NCBI GenBank assembly: GCA_032158295.1
Contig: CM063243.1
Location: 14,104,931-14,168,930 of the forward strand
DNA from: Pycnopodia helianthoides
Lineage: Eukaryota > Echinodermata > Asteroidea > Forcipulatida > Asteriidae
Length of the DNA stretch: 64,000 bases
Direction of reading: 5' to 3'
The translations under genes and the position numbers were made by a program. The notes under the pieces are model-generated. The model saw nothing but the letters and a program-made list of their open reading frames with translations, made no database searches and was not told the DNA's origin. Below are positions 23,901 through 34,657 of the stretch, in pieces. Position 1 is the stretch's first letter. Every line of letters starts with the position of its first letter.

Positions 23901-26900
23901 TTTTGTCAAACTGCTGTCAAATTCTACCCTGTTTGATTTGATGTGGATGTCTTCTCTATATAAACTGTAGGCCAATCTTCCTGTCTGCATGGGGAAGGCC
24001 AGATCACGCCAGCAGTCCCTCCAAGAGGGTGACTACAGTAAAGAAGAGGGGTCATTAGTGGGAGACAAGGTCCTCTGTGTACAGGTCCATGGAGATGCTG
24101 CTTATGCTGCACAGGTAGGTTGAAGACATCATATTCTGAGGATTATCAAAGCACACGTGTAGTGACCAAAAAAGGTCATATAAATCAATCGTCGCTCGTA
24201 CCACGAAGTGACCTATCTGTTAAAAATCACAATTTTTTTGCAAATAATTTGTTATACAAATTATGAATGTACTCATTACTGATAACATTTTCAGCAAATT
24301 TCAGTACCTTATAGGCCTACATAATGGTTTTGTAGTTACACCAATTAGTATGAGCGACGTATCACTAGATTTGCCATTTTGTATTTTCACGAAGTGACCT
24401 GTCTATATACGCCACTTTACCAATGATATACTAAGCACTACAGCGCGCACAGTTCAGGCGTGTGTTTGACATTTGCGTTTCATGAAGTGACCTATCTGGA
24501 AGCGTACTCATTTTACGAAGTGACTTATCTCGTACACAGCGCTCTGCGGGCAAAACTTGATTTTTCATTTTCACAAAGTGACCTATGCATTTAGGAACTA
24601 ATTACTAATTAAAATAGTTGCAGGAATGAAAAACATTGGCAGTTAAAGAAATAAGATAAAAATAGTCAGCAGACCCCGAAACAGCAGCTCGAAAAATAGT
24701 GCAACTTCAATCTTGATTTTCTCCAAAAGTTTTTTTTTTTTACTGTGGACGGGACAGGTCAGTTCGTGGTATAAGCGAAGAAATGTTACAAATGTGAATT
24801 GTCCCATTCATGCCCAAATGTTTTTAAATTTTGTACAATTTGTTGAAGTTAATTTGTAGGTATACATTAGACTAAAAAACTGTATTCTGATCTCCTCATT
24901 GACCTTGGGAACACTTTTAACTGACTTTTGAATACACTTACCCCGACAGGGCATGGCAAGTGAGATGCAAGTTGTTGCGGAACTCCCCCATTACAACGTG
25001 GGAGGCTCCATCCACGTTGTGGTGAATAACCAGTTGGGTTTCACCACTCCGGCTGATCGGGGGAGATCATCCGTTCATTGCACCGACATAGCGAAGATGA
25101 ACGGGAACCTGGTTGTGCATGTGAATGGAGACGAACCTGAGGTAAGAATGCTCTTGAAACTGAAGCTGTTTTCAATCTGTCTCAAATAGCATTTTGTATC
25201 TAGAATCTCAAGCTTTTAAACCCACAACTAAGGCAAGTGAATGCAAGGGACGCGACGGACAGGGCCAAGTGGAGGAGAGCCATAGGGAGAAAGCAGGCCA
25301 ACCCAGAACAGATCGGACAACGGCCTTAAAACCGACATGATGATGATGATGAAGGCACCTTACACTATTTATACCCATTGTTCTTTTTGTGAAAATAGAA
25401 TTCCTGCAACCATTTTTATCGTAGTATGCTGCACCGTCAGCCAAGTTGTTGCACCGTCAGCCAAATTGGTGCACAAGTTGCTCATCAATCAAATTATGAT
25501 CTCTACCTTTCAGGTGTCAATTTCAGTTTCATTTACTGATAGGTCATTTTTACTTAACCATCCTACTGGTTGATCGTTCAATACCATCCACATGATTTCC
25601 AATGATTGTTGCTATATGCAGCCCAGCAGTATGGTATCGTGCAGGAAGTAATTGTGGGAACAACTTGCAGGAACAGCCATGTGTACAACAACATTTGGAG
25701 GAGTGCTGTCTCTGAAAAGAGCCTTTGGGAGGAGTGTTGGCTCGAGCCAACCTTTTACCTTTTACTATCCACCGTGACCATGCAAAGCTTCAAACATCAC
25801 ATATGATGGTATCATGTGCTGATTTAGCCTTATGTAGGACTCTTCCTCTGTGCTGTACACAGATACAGATATATACATGTATGAGTTCTAGATATGAGGG
25901 TTCGTTTCCAGGGCGAAACATTTTCAGACGCTCCATAATTCAAATTTAACCTAAGAAACTACTTTTTCTCACTGGATTGACATTCCATGGCTGCATACAT
26001 TTTGTGGCGGTGGCTTTTGGATGTCAGATATTCTTCATAAATTTGTAATTTTCGTGAAAAAGATAGTTCTGTGCCACCATACACAACCCTTACAATTGAA
26101 TGTTTTCAAAGGGTTGGTCAGTGCCGCCAAGAGTGGGAGGTTTTTAATAATATTGTCCATATTTTATTTCTATCTAGGAAGTTGCCAAGGCCAGTCAGTT
26201 TGCCTTTGACTACAAGCAGAAGTTCCGTCGTGATGTCTTTGTTGACATGCAGTGTTTCCGTCGTCTGGGCCACAATGAGATCGACGACCCGTCTTTCACT
26301 CAACCTACCATGTATGGAATTGTCAAATCTAGAACGAGCGTCCCTGACCTCTACCTGAATAAAGTGACTGTAAGCACCTAGACTCCTGTCTTGATAAATT
26401 TTCATTGTCTGGACGAGCGGATAAGAGCACCGGACTCAAGCTCTGGTGTTTCTGTTCAGCAGAGTGTGGGTTCGGGTCCCGGTCATGACACTTGTGTCCT
26501 TAAGCAAGACACTTAATCGTTATTGCTGCGTCCTTCGGATGGGATGTAAAGCCGTCGGTCCCGCGTGTTGTGTAATGCACGTAAAAAAAAAAACAGTGCA
26601 CTTATCGAAAAGAGAAACTGTCCCCAACAGAAGTTAAATTCCAGGCCTGTTCCAATTCTCTATCTGCTTGTCTCACCCACTAGAATGCTGGTGAAGTGGA
26701 GAGGGATGAGATAGACCAAGCCCTGGCTGAGAATCAGGAGAAGCTGAACCAGTGTCTGAAGGCTGCCAAGACCCATGAGCCGGAGCCGACCACCTTACAG
26801 AAACAATGGAGTGGCTGTGTCCAAGCCCCTGCTCATATCACAAGCTGGGATACAGGTTAGTGGTAGAGCTCTATCACTGTATCTCTGATGTACACCAGGG

Positions 26901-29900
26901 CTAGACTCTGAAGGGATTTCCAACTCAGTTGTTGGATTTTATGTTGTTGGTTCTTTGTAATAGTATGAAATAACGGCAGCAAGCGACTTGTACTAACGCC
27001 AATGTTATTAATTTCAGGTGTTGAGGTTGATGTTCTTCGCTTTGTTGCTGCAAAGTCTGTCACACTGCCAGAGGAGTTTGTAAGTTTGTAAATCGTGTTT
27101 TACTTGGGGAATAACAGTTCGATGAGCCGGTCTTCACTGCGTGGTAATGACCGGGCTGGTGGCTGGCCGCTGTTAATGGACCGAGCTGAAGGCGCAATAG
27201 TGCATAGGATTTTACACAACAATGTGCTTGTTAACGGGCCATTTATTCGCTAGTTTACTGAGCCGGTCTTTATATTACTCGTTAATACACCCCCACGTGA
27301 CATGTCTTCGACCAATCAGAGTGCATAAACTCTCAAAGGTGTTTATTAATTGTAGTTATAATATATGAACTTCAACTGAGTTTGTAAAGATACAGGAAAC
27401 CGAGGGACAAATGCATTTCTACAACGATCATCTCAACGTACTCCTCAGGAGTATGCAGCACCGGCATTCCAGGGCCCAATTTCATAGAGCTGCTTAAGCA
27501 GAAAATATTGCTTAACAATTTTCTGCTAAACAGAAATCAGAAGGATACCAGTCACAAAGTGTACATGTGACATGGTAGTTTGGCCGGTAACCGTATTCTG
27601 GTAAGCATAATTTTGTTGTGCTTAGCTACTTTTTGTGCTTAAGCAGCTCTATGAAATTGGGCCCAGTTGTTGCACATAAAGCTAGTCAATCACACTAAAA
27701 CAATCTCACAGGTACCCATAATATTGTACTGTTGAGGATTGAGAAGAAATTATAACTTAAGTAGTCTTGCTCAGCTCTCACAGAGTAAAAGCTACTAGTG
27801 CAACAACTGGGAAATCACACCCACATTCTGATCATTGCTGTGATTTGATTCCTATCGTGGGATTTCTCTTGGGAATGTATTTCAGACGCCCCATCATCAT
27901 CTTGTCAAAACATTCCTGGACGCCCGTCAGACGAAGATCGTGGAAGGGAATGCCATAGATTGGGCTACTGCAGAGGCCATGGCTGTCGGCTCGCTGCTCT
28001 ATCAGGGTAAGTGTTGTAAATGCATAATTTATCTCTGCCAAACACTACTAGAGGGTCAAATTTGATAGAGCAGCTTGGTTTAAACCCATATCTGCTTGAA
28101 TGGAAGGAGAACATTAGCACTGTTCCTGCCGAAGTCCATGTAATGCTTAAAGCTGCATTACAACATTCATCGTTCACTGCCTTATGAATATGCATACTGC
28201 CAGCAAACTGAACACAGTTTGAAAGAGTAATTCTCTTTAATGTAGGTTTTCCCTCAGATAGAAATCCTGTAGTTAGGCAGATATGAGTTAAAGTGAGCAG
28301 GAGACCAGTTACATGGAGTACATGACATGGTATTTTGGCTGGTAACTGTTTCTGCTAAACAACAATTATGTTTGTTAATTTGTGTTGTGTCGTGGCCGAA
28401 CGGTCAGCCCTGCTACCATGAGCAGCCCGCCATATAGATATCTCTTATCACCAGCCTTGCTATCATGGGCAGAGCGCCATATCGATACCTCTTGTCACTA
28501 ACCCCTCGAAAGCACACAAAAAACCATGCTGATTGGCTACCCAAAATACTGCTTTGTGCACACACTTGTTAAAAACTTGTCAAAATGCATGAATTTAAAC
28601 CACACCACTTCAAACGAATCATGTTTTTACACAGCCACCCTAAACTGCATAGATTTAAATATGTCACAAGATCAAAGAAGAATGAGAGGGGCCAGTTGCT
28701 CTTTGACTGGATGTCTATTTTTTTTGGGGGGGGGGGCTACCATACTAGAGTGCCTGCATAGAGTGGATCAACTACAAGACTTATTAAAATATCCAGTATA
28801 TCTGAATTTTTCAAAGTCACACTTCTAGGGGTTTTGACCGAGCAAAGCATTCCGGGGTAAAAATGGCTCGGCCAAATTGACACCTCTGGGAACGAGGTTG
28901 CCAAACGGTCTTGCACATGGGACTCGATGATGGCAGAGTCATCAGAGTGTGGGTTGGAAATTTCTTGTCACGTAGCACTCGTGTCGAGAGAGTAAGGGGT
29001 GTACTTTTTGTCTTACCATAGGATACAATGTGCGGATAAGTGGTCAGGATGTAGGCAGGGGTACGTTTAGCCACCGCCACGCCATGCTGGTAGACCAGAC
29101 TAATGACAGCGTGTATGTCCCACTCAACCACATCACCCCTGATCAGAAAGCCTTCTATGAGGTAATGTAGTCACCCTAGATTGTGCTTCAAGTTCTTGAA
29201 GTCAAATATTTGCATCAGGGATAGAGAATAGGACTTTGGTTACGTCCTTCATACGATGATGTATGATGAGCACTGTATAAGTTGTTTATAAAGATGCTAG
29301 GTCGGATTTTCTGCTGATTATAGATTCAAGAAAGTTATAAGCTTTCATTTAAGGTATTGCATGAAAAAATTTGTTAATGATAAGTGGTAGTTAATTAGAA
29401 ACTATAAATTGATTATTGTCGGAATTGCAAAATTATCTTGCAATTTTGCATGTTACATGTAGTTTGTGCCTTGTCCATTGCATATGTGAATGATTTTCTA
29501 AAGTTTTCGTTGTGAAACTGCATCATCTGTCAAAATTCATTTTGAGAAAAAGAATCAACAATGTCGGTGAAAATCGGGACATGCAACTAACATGGAGAAC
29601 TGCTGAACTCAGTTGTCGCCTTTGTTTGCTGTGCACACCCTCTGGTGTCAGCCGTGATGATATTGCTGATATTGTATTGTATTCTTTCATATGAGAGTAT
29701 CCATGTAAACAGTTTGAAACACAATGTTGCTTTGTTTCAAAAATGGTAGACAATGTACAAAATATATCATGTGGAAACTTGTCTTTTCAAGACATAGCCA
29801 CACTATGATATTTTTTTTTAGAGAAGTAGGGTTATGGAATACACTACATCTGGTCACGGCCCCTTTTGGGGATTTGGTGCAAAAACTACTTGTAGTTGCC

Positions 29901-32900
29901 ATGGTTTTTTTAAATGATTAATTGACATGACAATCTTGTTTCAGGTTGCTAACAGTCCCCTGTCCGAGGAAGCGGTGTTAGGGTTTGAGTACGGCATGAC
30001 TTTAGAGAACCCCAATAATCTGATCATATGGGAAGCCCAATTTGGCGACTTCTACAACGGTGCTCAGACTATCATTGACACTTACGTCATCGGAGGAGAA
30101 GGTAAGTTTCAAAAAGCACAAAAACTTCTCAACGAATTTAGCTGATTTTCTTCTTCTTTTTTTGTGCTATTGAAAACCGAAACCAATGTGTAAAACTCAT
30201 TTTCCTCTTTTTCTTCAAAAATGACAAGTTGCGTGTTGGGTAATAATGTTGTTACGTACATTTTACACACATTGAGAGGCTGTGTGCAAAACCTTTGTTC
30301 TTGCACCATTGGAATTGTGTCTACATCTAGGATAGTTCAAAGAGTGTCGACACTGTGGCTGTACAAGGCTGCAGAATGGAAACTCTTGGGATTGGTGGGT
30401 CAAAGTTTATAATTACTTCATTTTGTTTTAAACGCCTGCAGTGAAGTGGTGTTTACAGACACTGTGGCTGTAAAAGGCTGCAGAATGGAAACTCTTGGGA
30501 GCGGGTCAAAGGTTTATAATTACTTCATTTTGTTTTTTCAACACCTGCAGTGAAATGGTGTTTACAGAGCGGCCTGGTCATGCTCCTCCCCCATGGCTTT
30601 GACGGGGCAGGACCGGAACATTCTTCTTGTCATATGGAGAGATTCCTACAGCAGTGTGACAGTAAGGAAGACGCAGCAGACGGGGACAATGTCAATATCT
30701 GCATTGTTCATCCAACGACTCCTGCCCAGTATTTCCATCTACTCAGGAGACAGGTACTTTAATGGAGAGCAATTTATTTTTGACTTTCATTTCAATAATC
30801 TTTTTGTTGAATAGTAAGGGAAGCAAAACAATAGACCTTATGCATAAGACATCATTTGAGTCGGGCGCCCTCGGCTAGAGGTCAAAAGAAGGTTGCTCAT
30901 TGGCCCATTCATAATTCATATGGGCGACATAAAGCCACCATGCCTACAGGACACATCTTTAATACACTCATGCATGTCAGACTTTTGGGGTTTACTAATT
31001 GGTCCAATATATCACAGGGTTAGGGCTCCATTGATCAGTCTGAGTAGCCTTAACTAATTCACCATGGTTATTTATTTCATCATTTGTTTTGTTTGTTTCC
31101 CATCAGATGGTGAGGAATTTCCGTAAACCATTGATCGTCGCATCCCCCAAGGTTTTGTTGCGACTCCCAGCAGCTGTTTCATCCCTAGCTGACATGGCTC
31201 CAGGGACAAGCTTCAGACCTGTCATAGGAGACACCACAGCTAATCCTACACAGTAGGTCCAATTCCCTTTATTTGTATAGTGATGGAAACTTGGAGATAT
31301 TTATATTTACTTCCCTTGAAAGCCTGAACCAAACCAATGGGAGATACATCATTAAAAGCCAAGTGTCTTGAGAAAACTGATGCCGTGATAAGCCCGACTA
31401 AGACTCAAAAACAGAACATTGTGCCGTGCATACTTTTTCAATGTACATCCCCCCCACCCCAGCATTCAGTTTATTTTCCTGTCAAATATTTATGATAGAC
31501 TCTTATAGCTCACAAGGCATTCTTGCAAATCCTGCCAATATATTGGCTGACTTTAACTGATTTACTATAAAGTGAATCAAGATTTGGTTATTGGATTGAA
31601 ACCAGACTAGCTCGGTCGGTGTGTAGCGGTTAAGACACCTATACTAGAATGCAGAAGGGTTGTGGTTTACAGTGTTTATCACGCATTGATGTAGGGTAAA
31701 CCAAATTAATGTTATATTGAATTTGTAACTTCGGAGAAAAAGCTGCAAGAACTCTTTACACGTCTTTTTTACATTTTGATTGACTGATTCCGTCCGGGTC
31801 TTTCATTCAGAGTGGACCGTGTCATTTTCTGCTGTGGTAAGCATTACTACGATCTGGTCAAGGAGCGAGAACAGCGTGGGGCTCATAACACTGCAATCGT
31901 TAGACTGGAGTCCCTCTCTCCGTTTCCGGCCGCCGAGGTCCAGACAGAGCTCAACAAGTACCCCAGTGCTAAAGGTTGGTTTTTTGAACTTCAGTTTCAT
32001 CGTGTGAGTGAAGGAGAAAACCAACATGTTTTCGTGACATAGTTAACTTTCTTTTCGTTATTGCACGACAGGTGCAATATGCATGGCAATCAGCTCCGCC
32101 ATTCCAATGTTCACCAAAACATTATGTTTGTGTTGCTTCTTTCTTGTCTATTCTTGTATTATTATTTTTTTTTACATGAGGGAAATTTAGAAAAGAAAAT
32201 GATTTTCTGACGTAAGAATGGAGTAAGAAAGTGCTGTTTCTCAATAACTCTGAAAGAGTCTCTCTCACATGCTAAAATGAGAGAGAGTCTTTGCTAGCGT
32301 CAAAATGTTTATCCATTACAACTTTTTGTATTTGTTTCGGAGGTTATTTTGATTCATCCAGTAGATAGTTAAAGGTTTTGAAGGAAATGTTAAAACTTGT
32401 GTAATGTTTGGTTCAAATGTTAATTTACTTATGTTAATTACCCTGATAAAAGAACATAATTTCATTGTCAGTATCAAAGGAATTTGTCTTACTTGTTCAA
32501 CCTCGTAAACTTTTTTTTTTTTTAAATGGGGGGGGGGGGGTGATTTCTGAGTTTTTATGGGCACAACGACATGTCCACTCAGTACTCTGACGATTACGAA
32601 TATTATGGACCAGCCAAACAAGAACAACTCCTGAAATGCACAATTTGACTGGCTATTCCCTGTTGGAAGTTGGAGTTGGGGGAATACGTAACAGTTGTGC
32701 AGCCAAAGGGGAAGCTTGGGGGCTTCAGTGAATCAGTGAATTTTTTCCCTCTGCACATTACAATTTTTGCTTTGATGTACAAGAGGTGAAATAGTAAGAA
32801 GTAACTATAATGAGTAAACTTGCGGGTACAACCATGTGTAGAATCTCCTTTGGAGGGGTGTTGTTGGCTCTGAAAAGAGCCTGATGTGGTCTCGACGTTT

Positions 32901-34657
32901 CAAACAGTATGCTCTGCTCTTCTTTAGGAGAAACCTGAAGGTGAAATAGGTCGTTTCAGACGCCCTCTTAGTGGCAGATCCAAGAGCACACAACATTGTA
33001 TCACTGTAGCATACGGACTTAAACTAAGATTTCTCTCACTGTAAGTTGTTCATTTTGTTGTTGCAGTTTTCACATGGAGCCAGGAGGAGCATCGTAACAT
33101 GGGTGCCTGGTCATTTGTTTCACCCCGCTTTGCTAATATCGCCGGATGCAAGGTTAGTATATTAACAAGCAGCCCTGGTGCCTTCAGTGTTCTTTTCTCA
33201 TTCAATCGGGGTGTCAGAGTGCCTAATCCCATGTATGGCACTAATATAGCTCTATCCCTCGTGTTACAAGAGACTGCCAGACCAGTGCACCGGTCTCAAT
33301 GGACCTTTCCCATGAAATATGCTAATTACATTAACGCATTGGTACAGACACTATTGGTTGGCAAACGCTGTAGAGTCGTGCACTAGGCAGACGCACAAAC
33401 GCGCGTGCGTCAGGCCACCATCAGACTTATACAAAAAGGCGCGATGATCACTAATTTTGCCAACCAATAGGGAAAGTGCGCACGCGCAATGTTCAATTTA
33501 CGTATTTCATGGGAAGGGTCTAATTCTGGTGGTCAAGTCATTAGGCTGTGGGTTCGAATCCCGGCCATGACACTTGTGTCCTTGAGTAAGATGCTTTCAT
33601 GTAATTGTTTCTCTTCACCCAGTGGTATAATTGTTAACCTGCGAGGATAGAGTTTGATATTGTGTTTGAAAAAGCCTTCAGAGTTTCATGGCAGCTCTGG
33701 GCTGTACACTCTCCATGGAGTTGAGAAATATTAAGGGAATGCTATTGGTCCAGTGACCAGGGCACTAATGTTAAGCCCATTGATACTATTGGAAAATGCG
33801 CTTTATAAAAACTAGTTGATATTATTATTGTTCGTTGTAGTTTCCCTACTCTTGGGCCCAGGTTGTGGCCTTTGAACTAGTATAATTTGTGTCTGGAAAT
33901 GTAAATTTCCTCTCATTTGTTTAATTTATTTGTGAGTTGTTATCAGGCGCAATGGTTTTGTTATTGTTATACAAATATTGAAAGCATGTGAGTGCGTTGT
34001 TGCAGAACATAATCACAAGGTGAAATCTGGACTATTCCATTTCATGAAGGTGAAGCCGAGTGAAATGGTAACGCCAGATTTCACAGAGTGATTAGTTTCT
34101 GTGATAATGCATGCAATATTTCTTTGATAAAGCTCACTCATAGATCCTTGTCATTTGAATTTTTTTTCACAAAAAAAAGACAAATTGGACAGGGAAACTC
34201 ACCAAGCCCACTCTCTGAAAATTCTGAAAAACCTCTTCTAAATAACGTGGATGACTTCATGTACACACCAACCTTGTCCACTGTGAGACGACCTTGCCTC
34301 GTTTTGAAAAACAGGCAGGGAACAAATACTTTGGAATCGATGCTGCTAAGTGTCAAATAGTTATTCATATTGGACTCCAGTATTTGGAGCCTTGGGGCAG
34401 TATACACATATTACAAGGATCTGTGTGTGTGTGGCATATACATATGTAATTTCTTAGTAATTGATTTTGTATTCCCATTTCTGTTAGTTACCACTTAGAG
34501 CATTCTAAAATGGCTACAGTCTGATCGTTTATTGATCGTTTTCTTTTCTTTTCAGCTTCGCTATTCTGGCCGTGGGGTTCTAGGTGTCCCTGCAGTGGGC
34601 ATGGCTAAGCTACACCAGGCAGAGGTCAAACAGCTTATGGAAGATGCATTCAGGTAG
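14957..34657 (+). CDS. DHTKD1: DHTKD1, 2-oxoadipate dehydrogenase E1 (complete, 21 exons)
   Basis: Mitochondrial ThDP-dependent E1 that decarboxylates 2-oxoadipate in lysine and tryptophan breakdown, working with E2 (DLST) and E3 (DLD). Exons: 14957-15104, 15540-15651, 16821-16891, 18044-18147, 18850-18957, 20972-21083, 22149-22313, 23103-23176, 23971-24114, 24950-25141, 26178-26369, 26684-26855, 27018-27079, 27886-28006, 29022-29161, 29945-30101, 30551-30753, 31107-31252, 31811-31974, 33067-33152 and 34556-34657. All are GT-AG with consistent phases, giving 924 aa, close to the family length (about 920). Residues 1-33 form an Arg/Lys-rich presequence, followed by IYGYRP. Landmarks: [16 protein letters not shown] (from 338), [10 protein letters not shown] (about 370), GHNEIDDP (from 441), [29 protein letters not shown] and [15 protein letters not shown]. 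Oddities: the usual GMPHRGRLN is CMPHRARLI (227-235), and the usual FxGQG is YAAQG (343-347). Confidence 0.96.
15700..15815 (+). repeat. Short tandem duplication
   Basis: The unit ttccttaccataggcaactt-tagtcgactgcactcgtaccccc (about 50 bases) occurs twice, with a third diverged partial copy (cctgttggtgactttagtcgacc). It lies in DHTKD1 intron 2. Confidence 0.75.
16484..16770 (+). repeat. Dispersed repeat, copy A
   Basis: It shares about 250 bases with 29324-29560, beginning attcaagaaagttataagc and continuing through gtattgcatga, ttattgtcgg and ttgtccgt(g)gcatatg. Both copies lie in DHTKD1 introns in the same orientation. No ends or coding content were identified. Confidence 0.65.
17035..17278 (-). 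mobile_element. tRNA-derived SINE (minus orientation)
   Basis: In reverse complement it contains tcaagcgattaagagcatcgt, cggtcttggcacttgtgtcc, ttgagcaagatact and ccttcggtttgaac. This is the same layout as the + strand SINE at 26405-26640: a tRNA-like head, then a conserved body around cttgtgtcctt-agcaagacactt. It lies in DHTKD1 intron 3. Confidence 0.65.
17642..17996. mobile_element. Palindromic MITE carrying an (AAT)n-tailed insert
   Basis: The ends gacccaatttttatggagccgcttaagcag and ctgc-ttaagcagctctatgaaattgggtc match the gggcccaatttcatagagctgcttaagca family (27472-27664, 57182-57412). The interior contains an (aat)7 tract followed by acagcatttgtaaagcgcac, which looks like a separate insertion. 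Confidence 0.65.
22350..22534. mobile_element. Palindromic element (MITE-like)
   Basis: The ends cagtgcaaaagcattgtatctcg and gatgcagcatttttgcactg are imperfect reverse complements, and the inner words tatctcg and gagatacaac also pair. It starts about 36 bases after the donor of the DHTKD1 exon at 22149-22313. Confidence 0.55.
23600..23935 (+). repeat. Imperfect tandem repeat
   Basis: The word aaaagttatagaatctacca(c/t)cag appears three times (near 23622, 23736 and 23826). The blocks ctactccaggag-attttatctc and agagttttttgtcaaa-tg each appear twice. Only DHTKD1 intron sequence is affected. Confidence 0.7.
24185..24785. mobile_element. MITE-like element with recurrent ACGAAGTGACCTAT motif
   Basis: The left end (cgctcgtaccacgaagtgacct) and right end (aggtcagttcgtggtataagcg) are imperfect reverse complements. 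Inside, variants of cacgaagtgacctatct recur near 24205, 24390, 24482, 24517 and 24578. A related motif (gtacgaagtgacttgg) is arrayed at 47163-47245. Confidence 0.55.
25206..25350 (+). mobile_element. 3' end of a non-LTR retrotransposon
   Basis: One frame reads a short LINE-like C-terminus, [20 protein letters not shown], ending at a TAA near 25328. About ten bases later comes a (atg)5 simple-repeat tail. A truncated 3' terminus plus a microsatellite tail is what a 5'-truncated non-LTR insertion leaves. It lies in DHTKD1 intron 10. The clade cannot be told from so short a piece. Confidence 0.55.
26405..26640 (+). mobile_element. tRNA-derived SINE
   Basis: The tRNA-like head (gcggataagagcaccggac ... 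gtgggttcgggtcccgg, A- and B-box-like) is followed by the body cttgtgtccttaagcaagac, ccttcggatgggatgtaaag and an A-rich tract. It is intact enough to serve as the local reference copy; relatives lie at 17035-17278 (-) and about 33530-33820. It lies in DHTKD1 intron 11. Confidence 0.8.
27472..27664. mobile_element. Palindromic MITE (gggcccaatttcatagagctgc family)
   Basis: The terminal inverted repeats gggcccaatttcatagagct and agctctatgaaattgggccc are essentially perfect over about 20 bases, followed by imperfect pairing of gcttaagca. The length is 193 bases. It lies in DHTKD1 intron 13. Confidence 0.85.
29324..29560 (+). repeat. Dispersed repeat, copy B
   Basis: Homologous to 16484-16770 in the same orientation; see that entry. 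It lies in a DHTKD1 intron. Confidence 0.65.
30350..30568 (+). repeat. Tandem duplication across a splice acceptor
   Basis: Units 30350-30458 and 30459-30568 (about 109-110 bases) are near-identical and each ends cacctgcagtgaa-tggtgtttacag or a close variant. The second contains the real acceptor and first 18 bases of the DHTKD1 exon at 30551. The first therefore carries a decoy acceptor at 30441 and a decoy exon start that would meet TAA after about ten codons. Confidence 0.85.
33301..33520. mobile_element. Palindromic MITE (gacctttcccatgaaata)
   Basis: The ends gacctttcccatgaaatatg and cgtatttcatgggaagggtc are reverse complements with about two mismatches. The words ctattggttggcaaa and ttgccaaccaatag also pair. 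The centre is rich in cgcgcgtgcg. It lies in DHTKD1 intron 20. Confidence 0.8.
33530..33820 (+). mobile_element. Degraded SINE copy
   Basis: It shares gtgggttcgaatcccggcca and gacacttgtgtccttgagtaa with the SINE at 26405-26640, then ends in a gcgctttataaaa ... attattattg tail. It lies in DHTKD1 intron 20. Confidence 0.6.
34133..34430. mobile_element. Palindromic MITE (gatccttgtcatt family)
   Basis: The ends catagatccttgtcatttga and attacaaggatctgtgtgtg resemble the reverse-complement ends of the element at 62426-62783. Just upstream (33955-34085) is a sequence containing gtgaaatctggactattccat that also occurs next to the THADA-intron copy (about 62840-62940). Confidence 0.6.
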
